A stretch of 64,000 bases of DNA from Euwallacea fornicatus (taxonomy: Eukaryota > Arthropoda > Insecta > Coleoptera > Curculionidae). Under the pieces are notes generated by a model that did not search any database, was not told the origin of the DNA, and saw nothing but the letters and a program-made list of their open reading frames with translations. Below are positions 47,701-59,400 of this stretch, in pieces. A program made the position numbers and the translations under genes. Every line of letters begins with the position of its first letter. The stretch's first letter is position 1. The stretch is from the NCBI RefSeq assembly GCF_040115645.1, contig NC_089563.1, forward strand, positions 310,001 through 374,000. Reading direction: 5' to 3'.

Positions 47701-50700
47701 GATTTATTTTTCGATGTCTTGTGAATGGACTTCTGCTATCCACTAAGGGTTCCGTCGAGTCCAATGATGACAATTATTCCTATTTAAAGATCTATGTAAG
47801 CTCAATTTGGCTTCAGCTGAGAATAAAATTTTGTTTGAAAAATTAGCTTTTGCTTCAGAAATCCTTGTCAAAATTTCGCAAAACTGCATTCTCCTATAAA
47901 AAATCATCCTCGCTAAGTTCCTGCACTAAGAGAACCTGGTAGGTATGAAATTTTTCTTTCTTTAAAATCCTGCCCACCGACACTTCGGATATTAGCTGGT
48001 CTATGGCCTCAGTCGTTTCAAGATCTTTTAGATTTGTTTTCCACAGCTTATAGAATATCTAGCGCGGTATCACCAACTGTGACTTGTCTTGGACGCTTCC
48101 AGTTTGTATATATATTTTTTATAACTTTGACCTCACAAGACTGTGATATGGGTGGACGATTGGGGTACACACCATTAAAGATTGTCACAACATTTTGTTG
48201 AGTCCATTTTGGACCTTCATACCCAATCATCACTAACAAATCAATACTCTCTTTTTCCATCAAATGCACCATTTTTACCAATACTAATGTATGTATACAT
48301 AAAATGACTGAGAAGATAAATATTGAAATTTCCAGAATGATATTTATTTGATGTTTAAAACATACAAAGGGTGTTTTTGTTTTTTGTTTTTCTGACTGAG
48401 GTTACTTTTTATGGTAAAATGAGGAAAACCATTTTTTTTCTTGATTTTTTTTATCAAACCTTAATAAAATTTTATGTTTTTTATGTGGAAATAAGTGTAG
48501 ATTCCATAAAACAAGCCAGAAATAAATGCAAGGTCGCATTTAAAAAACAAAAGTTGAACTTCGTTGACCTTTTCTGGAGCAAGAAAAAAAAGTTTAAGGT
48601 CATCAAAAAGTGTCCACAAAGTAGCCTTGAAACGTTTATTTGAAACATTTTTTGACAGAACATTATACAAATTATAGTTTACTTAAAATACATACATACG
48701 CACTACGAAGAAATAAGTCCGGCGCCATATTGGCCCAGTTTGTCTCAGAAGTCTCATATTTATTAATTGCATTCAAAAATATCTTAACTTGATCAGACCA
48801 TGAAGATTCTCTCGGTTGATCAAATTAAATTCTAAAATATTTTCTGGACTTTGAAGCAATTGGTCCATAGAATTTTTTTACATTTTGTCCACATCTTCGG
48901 TGGACATTCTCAGAGATGATAGGGCAATAAACGAAGAGATCTATCTTGCTCCAGGATGATGACTGAGGCTCAACCTAGATCGCATGTCGTATTTATGGGT
49001 ATATCATCTGGATGGTTGCGCACATTGGGGAAAGAGGCTTCAGTGCGCATGATATATGATGAAACACGTGCCTCAAATATAGGTTGAGAGCCGCAATTTC
49101 TTTCTTGTTATTGAAGTTGACATGTCCGAGGGTCTCGATGATTTTTCTGATCAGTTTACGGTAATTCTATTGGCATTGCCCTAAAATGTCCAAGTCGATG
49201 AGAACAACCTGATGACCTGACTGACCTTCTGAAATTCGTTACAACTGACTTCTCCGCTTGCTCCAACTTACAACTTCTTTTATACTCCACGGCCCAGCAT
49301 TTATATTTCGTTTTGTTATGCCAATTGGACATAATTCTGTAAAATTCTGGTACTGACCAAAGATTTTGTTCATCTTTGGGCATTCTCAGACTCTGGTGAG
49401 TTGGTTTCAAACGGTTTTGATACTATGTTTTTCCAATACCTTCCCGATCATATGCGTGACTTTGTGAAAGTAAGAAAGGCAAGATCTGAACCCGTTTTTC
49501 TTCTTCAGTCCAAATTTCTCTTAGTCCAAGGCCCCTCTCACCATGGTTTTAAAGAACAGACACGTCATCTACATGTAAAAATCGCCACGTAGGTTTCTTC
49601 ACCGCTGTGGCCAAAGAAGAGAACCTTTCCCTTTGTAGAAGAAAAAAAGCTCAAATCCTTTTCAAGAAGGTGAGCATATTACCACAATTTTAATAGCACT
49701 AGCTTAAATCACTAGAAAGGCTATTGAAATCGAAACAACCCAGATTATAAGGATGTACTGAGCCATACTTTGCAGCCTCTCTCACCAACACACACCCTCG
49801 TGCACACAGAATAAATACCATAGACAATCCAGTTGCTTCCTCAGCCACCGCCGAGAAGCTTAAGAGACATCTTTGCCCGTTGCGTCATCGTCTTTGATAA
49901 TGTCCACCGCAGCTGTCCATGAATCGCAAGGAAAAATTTTTCTTGAAATTTATTTAAAAACCCACAAAATATAGAATTTATTTTGATTGGCATTGAAAGT
50001 CTTCACAGTTGATTTATAATTAATTTCAGTACGATTGTAATGTGATCCTCGTTGATTGGAAAATAGGAGCTCGAGGGCCACACTACACATCAGCAGCTGC
50101 AAATACCGAATTAGTAGGAAGAGAACTTGGTATCTTGCTGCTTACCATGGTTGAAAGTGGTCTAAATCCAAAGAACATCCATTTAATTGGATTTTCTCTT
50201 GGAGCTCATGTAGCTGGAACCGCATCTGAAACACTTAAACTAAAAAATCACTTGATTGGCAGAATAACTGGTAACTGACCGTACATTTTTAATTACAAAC
50301 ATAATTACTAGTTTTAATGATGTTTTTAGGACTCGACGCCGCAAGTCCCTTATTCAGACGCAATCACTTTAGAGAGAAAAATAAGAAGTTGGACAGGAGT
50401 GATGCCGAGTTTGTCGATGTTTTACATACGGATTCAAGTCCAGTATGTATCAAAATGGAAATTTTTGTAGAAGACAAAAAAGTTAAAAGTGAAAATTCAG
50501 TTCGTTACAGATGGATTTGGGCTGTGGGAGCCAATCGGGCATGTAGATTTTTTCCCAAATGGGGGTCAACAACAACCAGGATGCAAAGATGCGAGAAGCT
50601 CCATAGTGGATACGTATTTGGGTAAACATGCAAGTTAGTCCTAAATTAGTTTTAAAAATCTTGAAATTTCAGAAGGAGGCACCTTAACCCGAGACTCGGC

Positions 50701-51586
50701 ATGTAGCCACATACGAGCCTTTCAATTATTCTCGGAGACTATAGTAAATAAAGCGAACAATCTGAACCAAAAGGACAAGAATTATTGCCAATTTACGGCA
50801 TATAATTGTCCAGGAGGCATGCCCTCCTACGAAAAAGGACACTGTTTTCCTCTTTTGCAAAAATCTACTTCGTCCATGATGATTAATCCTATGTACAAGG
50901 TGGACGAAATCGGTCAGTTTGGGGAAGATGTTAAGGGGGAGGGCATTATGTATTTTTCCACTAGAGAATCTAGCCCTTTTTGTGGTAATTCAATTGAAAT
51001 TAACTCAAATAAAATTTATGAACCAGAGATTAATGTTGTTATTTTAGGGACGCAACTGCAAGCCTCAGTTCATGTATCGCCTAAGACTACGTCAATAAAG
51101 GGTGTTTTGCAAATGGTCCTATTTTACCGCAACATTTCCATAATTTTTCAAGTAGAAACAAAGTATGAATGTATTCATATAACAAATGACATTAATGCTC
51201 TACAAATGCATTTTAGCACCCAAGACCTAGTGATGAGCGGCTCAAGGATGAATGGACGAGCAGTGGCAGAGTTTAACTCATTGGATCCTACAAAAGTAAG
51301 AAACATTCATACCAATTTGCATTTCTTTAACATAGACGAGGAGAGCACAACCAATCATACGTTAAGAAGTTCTACTCTTTTCACGGATAAGATAATTATT
51401 CGGGACATGTACGGAAACAGGTACGTTATTACAAGTAGAAGAAAACTTAAGGCATTCTTTAAATAAATAATCATATTAAATTTTCTAATTTTGAATTTCA
51501 ATTTCAGCTGGCAACATTGCGAAAAGGACCTCATGATCAGCGATACCAATCCGAAACGAATAATTTTAAGCAGTAAAATATGCTAA
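38738..51586 (+). CDS. Secreted pancreatic-type triacylglycerol lipase, 579 residues
   Basis: Coding exons: 38738-38915, 39852-40117, 50030-50270, 50330-50446, 50511-50621, 50673-51420, 51508-51586 (1740 nt). The protein starts with a signal peptide ([19 protein letters not shown]). It then has an oxyanion-loop motif ([10 protein letters not shown]), the nucleophile Ser204 in [10 protein letters not shown], Asp231 in GLDAASP, and His317 in CSHIRA, so the lipase triad is complete. The [13 protein letters not shown] strand is also present. The C-terminal ~200 residues resemble the PLAT-like beta-sandwich of long lipases but are diverged. The ATG directly follows TTTCAG, so an upstream 5' UTR exon is likely. 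Oddities are DAA in place of the usual DPA after the catalytic Asp, and a 9.9 kb second intron full of transposons. Confidence 0.88.
38916..39851 (+). other. First coding intron of the lipase, nothing recognised
   Basis: A GTAAGT donor and a TTACAG acceptor bound 936 bp of AT-rich sequence without repeats or ORFs that I could recognise. Confidence 0.6.
41536..43097 (-). mobile_element. Tc1-like transposon, complete, with IR/DR ends and an intact ORF
   Basis: The ends are CAGTAGTGGTCAAAATTATAGCAACT (41536) and its inverse AGTTGCTATAATTATGATCACTACTG ending at 43097, flanked by TA. Each arm has a second copy of the binding-site-like sequence about 165-190 bp inside: GGACAAAAATATAGCAA near 41714, and the inverse of GGACAAAAATATAGCAACTC near 42900. 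This outer/inner arrangement is the IR/DR layout described for Sleeping Beauty-type Tc1 elements. It inserted into the older element 40648-43674 inside the lipase intron. Confidence 0.92.
41766..42815 (-). CDS. Tc1-like DD34E transposase, 349 residues, uninterrupted
   Basis: A single open frame from ATG 42815 to the stop at 41766. The N-terminus has two HTH motifs: [19 protein letters not shown], and [20 protein letters not shown] with a GRTRK AT-hook-like linker before it. The catalytic domain contains [12 protein letters not shown] (first Asp), [23 protein letters not shown] (second Asp) and [18 protein letters not shown]. There are 34 residues between the second Asp and the Glu, which gives DD34E. 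The C-terminus has the usual [18 protein letters not shown]. The protein cuts and pastes DNA at TA sites. Length and motifs are those of active family members, so it may be functional. Confidence 0.95.
   Translation of the reverse strand: MGRGKTISLQIRKISIERYKSGERQSEIGKSLGVHKSIEFRIIHKFRQTGSEAAVKNSGRTRKITKKTDKWIIQMCQKNPLLSSTHIKSHLEETGLAHISSKTIRRLVENGLFGRRPAKKPLLSKKNVKARLQFAQNYQHWTSEQWKLVVFSDESKFNLFKSDDPSYFRRPKGPSLQKKFVLPTVKHGGGSIMVWGCFSSFGMARLHKIEGRMDRFMYRDILRNHLQPYLEETMPLRSIFQQDNDPRHKSKLVSEWFREERIEVLAWPSQSPDLNPIENLWEYVDNKIRNNTYSNLQDLFQALQEAWKSIDNNFINNLINSMPRRCAEVIQQRGFYAKYSLLNNSFVIC
43690..43935 (+). repeat. Left arm of a widely spaced inverted repeat pair
   Basis: ATCAAAAAATGTTTCAAATAAAAG, GACTTGTTTTATGGAATCTACACT and GGGTTTGATAAAAAAAAAATC all recur inverted at 48430-48665, in the same order. 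The two arms are either the ends of one roughly 5 kb element or two oppositely oriented copies of a MITE. Confidence 0.55.
43985..46350 (+). mobile_element. Decayed non-LTR retrotransposon (reverse transcriptase region) interrupted by a MITE
   Basis: The + strand reads [56 protein letters not shown] and [15 protein letters not shown]. After frameshifts comes [22 protein letters not shown]. These match the ordered LINE reverse-transcriptase blocks 'SYRPISLLp.lsKifEkii', 'Q.gFr...st..ql' and '[14 protein letters not shown]'. At about 44648-45605 an unrelated inverted-repeat element interrupts it. The frame then resumes with [16 protein letters not shown], the YADD catalytic motif, and fragments such as [19 protein letters not shown]. 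There are many stops, and the 5' ORF is missing. Confidence 0.85.
44648..45605. mobile_element. MITE inserted in the LINE
   Basis: The left arm TTATAACTTTTTTGTTTTTAAATTTAAAAAGTTGAAATT (about 44657) is inverted at AATTTCAACTTTCTAAATATAAAAACAAAAAGTTATAA (about 45563-45600). Arm similarity also includes TTTTAGTCCAAAAATATGTCA (44802) against TGACATATTTTTAGACTAAAA (45394). It lies exactly between the PLSPLLYN and YADD blocks of the LINE, so the insertion postdates the retrotransposon. Its ends are not of the ACAGGGTG type. Confidence 0.7.
46452..47300. mobile_element. Diverged mariner-like element with transposase trace
   Basis: The left end TATACAGGGTGTTCATAATATC (46452) begins an arm. Its later part, TTTTGTTTTAAAGAAGTAATTTTTGTGAG, is inverted near 47210-47240, and TATGACGGCACCG near 46582 has its inverse around 47160. 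The right terminus itself is not recognisable. An interior + strand trace, [14 protein letters not shown] near 46955-47000, fits the end of a DDE domain. Confidence 0.55.
47400..48281 (-). pseudogene. Degenerate mariner-like (DDE) transposase
   Basis: On the minus strand the N-terminal part, open from 48281 to 48048, contains [20 protein letters not shown], a DUF4817-like HTH. After many stops the catalytic end reads [20 protein letters not shown] then [20 protein letters not shown] near 47420-47570. The order and spacing fit a nearly full-length but dead transposase. No clear TIR pair was assigned to it. Confidence 0.65.
48430..48665 (-). repeat. Right arm of a widely spaced inverted repeat pair
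   Basis: This is the inverted partner of 43690-43935. Matching blocks include AGTGTAGATTCCATAAAACAAGCCAGAAATA and TTTATTTGAAACATTTTTTGACAG. Confidence 0.55.
48700..50029. other. End of the large lipase intron without a recognised element
   Basis: A complex, moderately GC-rich stretch at about 48.7-49.7 kb contains only short ORFs on both strands (49156-49410 minus, 49401-49592 plus), and neither has a recognisable domain. It is probably an old transposon relic. The segment ends with the TTTCAG acceptor of the third coding exon at 50030. Confidence 0.4.
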
Positions 51587-51629
51587 TATAAAAAATACAT
51601 GTGTATTTTTCCTATTTGTGATATTTGTT

Positions 51630-51635
51630 AATAAA
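51630..51635 (+). terminator. Poly(A) signal of the lipase
   Basis: AATAAA 44 bases after the lipase stop codon, followed by a GT-rich stretch (GTGGTGCTGTGTATG at about 51652). The next gene's ATG is only about 100 bp further on. Confidence 0.7.
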
Positions 51636-51735
51636 AAATTGGAATGGATAGTGGTGCTGTGTATGAATTTGATTTATGTTTTAAGGATTAAATTTAAATT
51701 TTCTAGTAAACTTCCACTTAAGAAGAAAACATAAA

Positions 51736-52791
<1,056 letters not shown>

Positions 52792-53557
52792 ATCACCAGT
52801 GTTTCATTAAGTGTTTTAAGTATGTGATTGATATAGTACATCATTACTTTTTAAATGTTTAATTCAAGTCAGACCTATTTAAAAATATTTTATTATTATT
52901 CTTATAGATTTTGGCTTATTTTAATATAGTCTTTAATGAAATTCATAAATATCTATCACAATTATTTTGTATCAGTAAAACCAAATTCTACCTATGTTTG
53001 CAAACTATAGATTTACAAAATATGTCAACAAAAATAGGGAAAAATGTTCCACTACTGAGACGTTCCACAATGAGGTATATATAACGATGCATGCTTCATA
53101 TGGCCCGAAAAAGTTAGTCATTTTGTTTAATAAAATTATTTCTACTGAAAATACTGTAAACCTTTTGTATTTCAGGAATATTCTACAAACTGTGATGGTG
53201 ACTAGACATTACTAACGAGTAGGTAAGACTTTCAACATGCTATAAAAGAACAACTACTTAAGTAGATACGTATTCTGATATAAATTTCATATAATTTAAT
53301 CTTATATCTATTTGCTTAAACTCGGCATTTAAAACTAGTGAGCACATTTTATTGTCGAATTCGATTGTTCATTTATTGTTTTATTTTATTTTGAATATCA
53401 CCTCACACTAAAGAAAAAACGCCATTTCCCACCCATTGAGATTTTCAGAGTTTCACATATTTTATATATTTACAATCCAATCACTTTGGTACTGTTATTT
53501 GTAACACCATTAAATAAATAAAAAGGCAATAAAACAAACACGTTGCATGTTTTCAAT
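52792..53557. other. Convergent 3' region between the Nek-like kinase and U2A'
   Basis: AT-rich sequence with AATAAA-type motifs on both strands, including clustered plus-strand copies at about 53510-53534. No gene is seen. It probably holds the 3' UTR of the kinase. Confidence 0.5.
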
Positions 53558-53563
53558 TTTATT
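53558..53563 (-). terminator. Poly(A) signal of U2A'
   Basis: Minus-strand AATAAA (TTTATT on +) about 270 bases after the U2A' stop codon. Confidence 0.55.
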
Positions 53564-53833
53564 ACAAAAGACTGCTTTGTGTAGTTATTTAATCGCTTCT
53601 CAACCTTAATCTAACTAACATCTAGGTGGTAAGTAATATGCGACAAAAAACGACTGCAAATTCAAGTTATAGGAAAACATTTCAACTTGACTATTGTTCT
53701 TATCAGTTCAATAACATTATGATGTTTTTTTGAATAATTGATGACTGGATGAAATCTCTGACTGATTTTAGTTTAATGGGGAAAATAAAATTACCTATGC
53801 AGTGTAATATGAAGAAAAGAAGTTGCCGAATTT

Positions 53834-55877
53834 CTAGTCTACTTCCATCGACGAACCATTTGCTAAACCTATAAAGAAACAGTTTGTACTTGTTGTGCAT
53901 AAAAGAAAATGTTAATAATGTTAATTTATAAAATGTTAATAATTACTTAATTTATATATTGACCACTTCTCTCTTAGTAACCCCATAATCAGAATAATAA
54001 GAACTTGTATTTTTAAATTACATAAAAAGTTACCATTCTGTTCATTTCCTGGAATTTGTCCAGACTGCAGAATCTTTTGTAACCTCTCGACTTCCTCCAA
54101 GGAATTCGCATTGTTAATTGCATCACGGATGGTTTTAATTTCTTCATCAGATAAACCTGAAATTAAAAATAATATTCCCAATTCTCTGTAGAAAAGAGCT
54201 AGTAAAAAATATATTCAAGATATCTAGACTATTGAATTTTAGAAAACGAGTACAAACAAAACTTGCCTCTACTCTTAGCCAAATTATGCATATTTCCTCC
54301 AGGAATAAAAGTTTTTGACCTCTTGATAATATCTTTCTGAATCTCCTTGCCCCTCTTGCTCTTGAACAAGGTCTTGGCCTCGTCTCGCTCCTTTTGCTTG
54401 ATTTTTCTAAAATCAAGTAATTTCAATTGAGGCAGCTTGAACACCAGGTAGAGTCTATAGTGTTGTTTGGCTGTTATAGGGTTATGCAACAAACTGAGGG
54501 TTGTGAGCTTCTCTAAAGATGCCAAAGATTCCACGTCCCCAAGGTCCTCTATCTGGTTTCCAGTTAGAATCAGTGATTCTAAATTGGGAATGTATTCTTC
54601 AAGGTGATCTGCAATTCGACTAAAACACAAAGTTATTAACATTATTTCAAACTTATTTAGAGTCAGAGAGATTAATTTTATTCTGCAGAAAAATTGGCAT
54701 CTAATATAGTACAACTTCAATAATCTGGACCTGAATTAATCTGAATTGTTCAGTTATCTTGACTTGCTTTTCTGTACTTTATGCATTTTGTAATCTAAAA
54801 TTTCACTGTTTTGGTAATCTGGATCTTATTTTTGTTTGGATTAAACTTTTTAAAGGTTGGCTAGTTACCCTAGAAATTTTACGTCCCCAAATATAATAGT
54901 CTACTTTTATGTTATCATAATACTCTTTTATTTTTTATATAAAATCTTCAACTATGCAAAAATACATACATATATATCAGACATAAAGTAAGTTTATTTT
55001 CTCTTGTACTGATTCTTTTTATAACCTGCACTGCTTACGATTTTATTGATCTGGACCATTAGAATTGTACTGTATTTTTAAAAGGTAATTAGCAACACTG
55101 TACTTACATTACTCTGTTATTATTCAACAAAAGACACTTTATTCTTTTCAAGTAGGGAAAACCATCAAGTTTTCGAATATCATTATCTGAAAAATCGATT
55201 GTATCAAATTGGTCCCCAGTTGCCCCCAGGTTTTCAATTTCTGGTATTCTATATCCTGTAAAACAGTTTTCAATGAAGCAATTGAATACATTACTTTACA
55301 GGAAGAAACAACTTAATATCTGCAAACTGACTTAATGTTTATTGGGAGCAAAATTGAATATTTTTAATGGGAAAATCCTATTTTTAGCTAAAATAAAAGA
55401 AAACTTATATTGGTGTCTGAGGCTCAATTTTTGTGACAAAGTTAGGTAGAGAAAAACTATCATTATGTATACTACAAACAAAATTTTTTAGTTGTGTGTG
55501 TAGATCTTTTCCTGTTTGTTTAAAAATATTGTTTTTGGTTTTTCCATGTTTATTTTATTAAAAAAAATACACAGGTTCAATTATGTAAGTTTCATATGTT
55601 ATGCTTCTGATGCTCTATGCCATTTTGTAAATCCAGCTTTACACTGTTCGGATTAATTTAATGCTCAAAATGAACTTATGTTAATAATGTGTTGCTAACG
55701 ATTTAACAGTAAGTGCCGCAATATAATTTACTTTATGGTGTCATTTTTTAGGAGTTTCACATGATAAAACACAAAAAATATCCGAAAATACATACCTCGA
55801 AGATCAAGTTCCCGATCTTTTACTGGGTTCATGTACTGCATTGAATTTTGAATTAATTCTGCTGTTAGCTTCACCAT
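53834..55877 (-). CDS. U2A: U2 small nuclear ribonucleoprotein A' (U2A', SNRPA1 orthologue), 246 residues
   Basis: Minus-strand exons in order: 55877-55796, 55255-55108, 54619-54267, 54156-54034, 53868-53834 (741 nt). The protein begins MVKLTAELIQNSMQYMNPVKDRELDLR and runs through leucine-rich repeats (IDFSDNDIRKLDGFPYL, LLLNNNRV, NLESLILTGNQIEDLGDVES) and the cap region LLHNPITAKQHYRLYLVFKLP. It ends with the conserved tail SKTFIPGG, GLSDEEIKTIRDAINNA and ILQSGQIPG. These are diagnostic for U2A', which binds U2B'' and U2 snRNA stem-loop IV in the spliceosome. The intron after exon 3 begins GCAAGT, a GC-AG intron, supported by the frame (SRG|LSDEE). The 35-nt last exon (LANGSSMEVD) is short but phase-compatible. 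Confidence 0.95.
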
Positions 55878-56413
55878 TTTGGTGGAATTTTTCACAAAGT
55901 ATTATCTTGTAAAAGTTAAGAAAACGATAAAAACTAATAAAATTAATTAAAAATATTGGAAAATTCTCAACCAAAACCGCGAGTGAAAGGCAATTGAGGT
56001 TATATCACTGACTGTCAGTCGTTTGACACAAGCAACTCGTTAATTCTATATAGACAAGACTTGACTTTGTGCAACAGTGCATTGGGAATGTTAAATAAAA
56101 AGGTGTTTCATGAAAATTCATGCCTGCAAAGGTCTTTAAAAGATATTAAATATCGGTTTTTAATCAGAAATTCAGAACAAAAATGACAATAATTTTAGTT
56201 TAAATCCAAATTAAATTAAAATTTGCGAATCGCTCTACCGTGCGACATTGCAATCTAATATTTGGATCTTCGTAAACAGCAGAAGTAAAAACAAATGACT
56301 TAATGTTTGGCGTTACGATGGGACACGTTATATGATTCAAGTCGTCCCTTTGAAATTTACTTCTAACGTTTGGTTAAAAAATACATATAAAATTAAAATA
56401 TGAAATAAATATA
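55878..56413. promoter_or_regulatory. Shared divergent promoter interval of U2A' and GLTP
   Basis: 536 bp separate the two start codons, which point away from each other. No TATA box is placed convincingly for either gene. A 13-bp palindrome, ACTGACTGTCAGT (56007-56019), lies about 130 bp upstream of the U2A' ATG. Bidirectional promoters of housekeeping genes often have this layout; regulation from here is an inference. Confidence 0.5.
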
Positions 56414-59400
56414 ATGGCTGTGAAGAACGATACTTCTCCCACCGAGAAACTGAAAACGGCATTTACTGTGCTTTCCATACATTTTCCGGATGCAGAGGAA
56501 AAGTTAAAAACTGTAGAGTTTTTGAAAGCTTCCAGTGGAATTGTAATTCTACTTGGTAAGAAACACATTTAAAAGAGAAAGAACATATTCAATAATTATG
56601 CAGCTTAGAATTATCTTATTCGTAACGGGTTAAAACTAAATCACAATCATTTGTAATAATATGGAGTTTGTCAGGCTCGGGAATAAAGAGACCAATTTTT
56701 TAAAATCTAGGTCATTTTTTTTTAAACATAAAAATAAACAAACTGTAACGTTTGCAGATTATATTTTTATCAACAGAAACTAAAATATACTTTCATAAAC
56801 AATAACAAGTCATATAAATTTAAAGAGGCACAGATATCAATGAATAAAGAGATCCTTGGAAAAAGTTTTGAAGTATAAATGTTTTTGCTGTTTTTTGTAA
56901 CGAGTTAAGTAATGAAAAATTAGCTTAGTAGAATAGTCTAAAATATTGTTTAGATCAATAAACAATAAAAGTCAGGCGAAACATAAATTTAGGTCTTCAT
57001 TTCAATGGTGTTATACTGGGTGTTCCAAAAAGGTTTTTGTAAACTTAAACAGGCTATAGGGGATATTGTGAGGAATAATTTTTGCATAGAAACCCCTAGT
57101 CAAAAATGAGCCGATCTGATGCCAACATCATTTCTATTTGGAAATATAATGTTAACTTGTTGACATCTAAAGACTTCAATATTTAATTCATTTTTATTAA
57201 AGATTACTCAAACGAAAATAAATAATTAAGCTTCAAAATGATGATCCTCCAACATTTTTATATAAATTTTTTCTTGGAATTATTAAATTGTATATTGGTT
57301 GTAAGACAGGTGAATCTTGCTCCATAAAGAGGCTGTCATCAACTATTTTTATCACTCAAATAATCTTGGATTTTGTAAAATATTATACCATTCACCCTGA
57401 TCTGCCTTTTAAACTCTTATAAGATCATAATTCAGAAATTAAGATTCTGAAATGCCTCTCTAATGGATGGAAAAAATAAAAAACAGTTTAATAAGGTAGT
57501 CAGTGGGGTATGCTTATAAACTAAAAAATAGATTGGAGGTACTTGCCAAAGTAAAACTTACAGAATCTCACAGATTTCATGTTATTAGTTAAGAGTTGAG
57601 CATTACCCACTTTATATGTAAATGTCATTGTTCCAGAACAATTCGGCAAAGTATTTTCTCCAGTTGTTAATGACATAAATGGAAATATTAAGGTAAGATA
57701 TTATATTATTCTTTTAACATTTAATTGATTGGACTATCAAAATTGTGGTTGAAGGGGTTTGCATTTATATTTGAATTAGTTTTTCTTAGAGAAATTTTGA
57801 TAAAATTACTGTGAATAGTTCTTTTATTGGCCCCTAGAACTTTCTCTATTAAAGTTTTCTTTCTCAAATTATTCTGCAGTAGAGCTGGTTAGTTTATAAT
57901 TAAGAGTGGCTTAAAGTGCCTAATTCTAAGTAATTAGACAAATAGTTTAAAATTTTTAAGCTTAAGCAGATTTAGTTTTTAATTTTTAATTTAGTTTTTC
58001 TCAATACCAACAAATATGAAACTTAGATATTTCTTGCAGAAATTATGGAAAAAACATGACAAGGATAATCAGTTATACCAGAATTTAGAGGACATGATAT
58101 TAAGTGAACAAGTAGAGGACAAGACATATGCAACCAATGCCTTATTATGGCTTAGGAGGTAGGTCATGTGGTTTTAGGTCTTTAATTTCTCCCTTATCTA
58201 CATAACTCCAATCACATGTTTAAACCTTTTTTTACATGTTCATATAAAGAGTGTCAATTTGACAACTTCCCACACCTATTATTTGGAAACAGAATAGATT
58301 TTTAAATAAATCGCTGGAATACAACGATTTTATTAAGGAACAATTTTCATGTAGAATCCACTATGCTTCTTTCAACCTTTACAAAACTACTTTCTCAAAT
58401 ATCTTAAAGGACTTTTTGTTGAAAATATATTTATTTAATGGTGCAAATAATTTACAAATAACGCAACAACAGAAAACTCCAGAATAGTACAACTTATATC
58501 ATTCAAATATGACAACTACTACCAACAAACACTCGCATCACCTGGTCCACCGGGCTCCCGTAACTGCAGCACCATCCACGTGTGCCCACAATATTCACGA
58601 ACGGTGCTCAAACATTACGAAAAGCGTTTTTTCCAATACTTCATTTATTACATTCAACTGTTGAGTTATCAAGTTAGACATTTTCGATAATTCTAAAATC
58701 ATTTTTCTGGAGGTAATTATGACGATTTCAAAATTAAAAAAAGAAATGTCGAGTACATTACCCACAAAACGTGTTATTAATAATAAAAATAACGTATCCC
58801 AGATAATTAGGTCGGCAAGATGTTATCCCAGCAAAATCGCGACACGACGCTTAAAGTTATTGTTCGTAAGAGAATAAAATCGATTAGATCACATATAGTT
58901 ATGGCCAAAAAAAATAAGAGCGTCACTTAAAAAATCTATTATAAGTAATAAAGTTTACAATATTTATTCTAAAAATATACAACTTGTTTCAGAATGTTGT
59001 TAATATTTACTATCTTATTTACAATACTAGACTACAATATATAACAAGACACAAGAAATTCAAAAATTTTATCGAAAATTCGAGTAGTCAAAAAAATAAG
59101 AGCGTTTAGGGATATTAGGATATTTGATATAAATCATGTCAGATATACAAGTATATTTGACACTTAATGGTTTCGTGTGTGAATTATGTTTGTTATAACT
59201 TAACCATATATTATAGACACCAGTTCCGAGGCCGGAAACGTAAAACTACAAGTAGGGAAGATGCTCGTTTAATACGTGAAGTGTCAAAAGATCCTTTTCT
59301 GACGTCTACAGCTGCCAAACAAAATTTCAACCTACCAGTTAGTGCTAGAACTATTCGAAGACGAATGCAGCAATTTGGTTATAACGGAAGAATTACGAGA

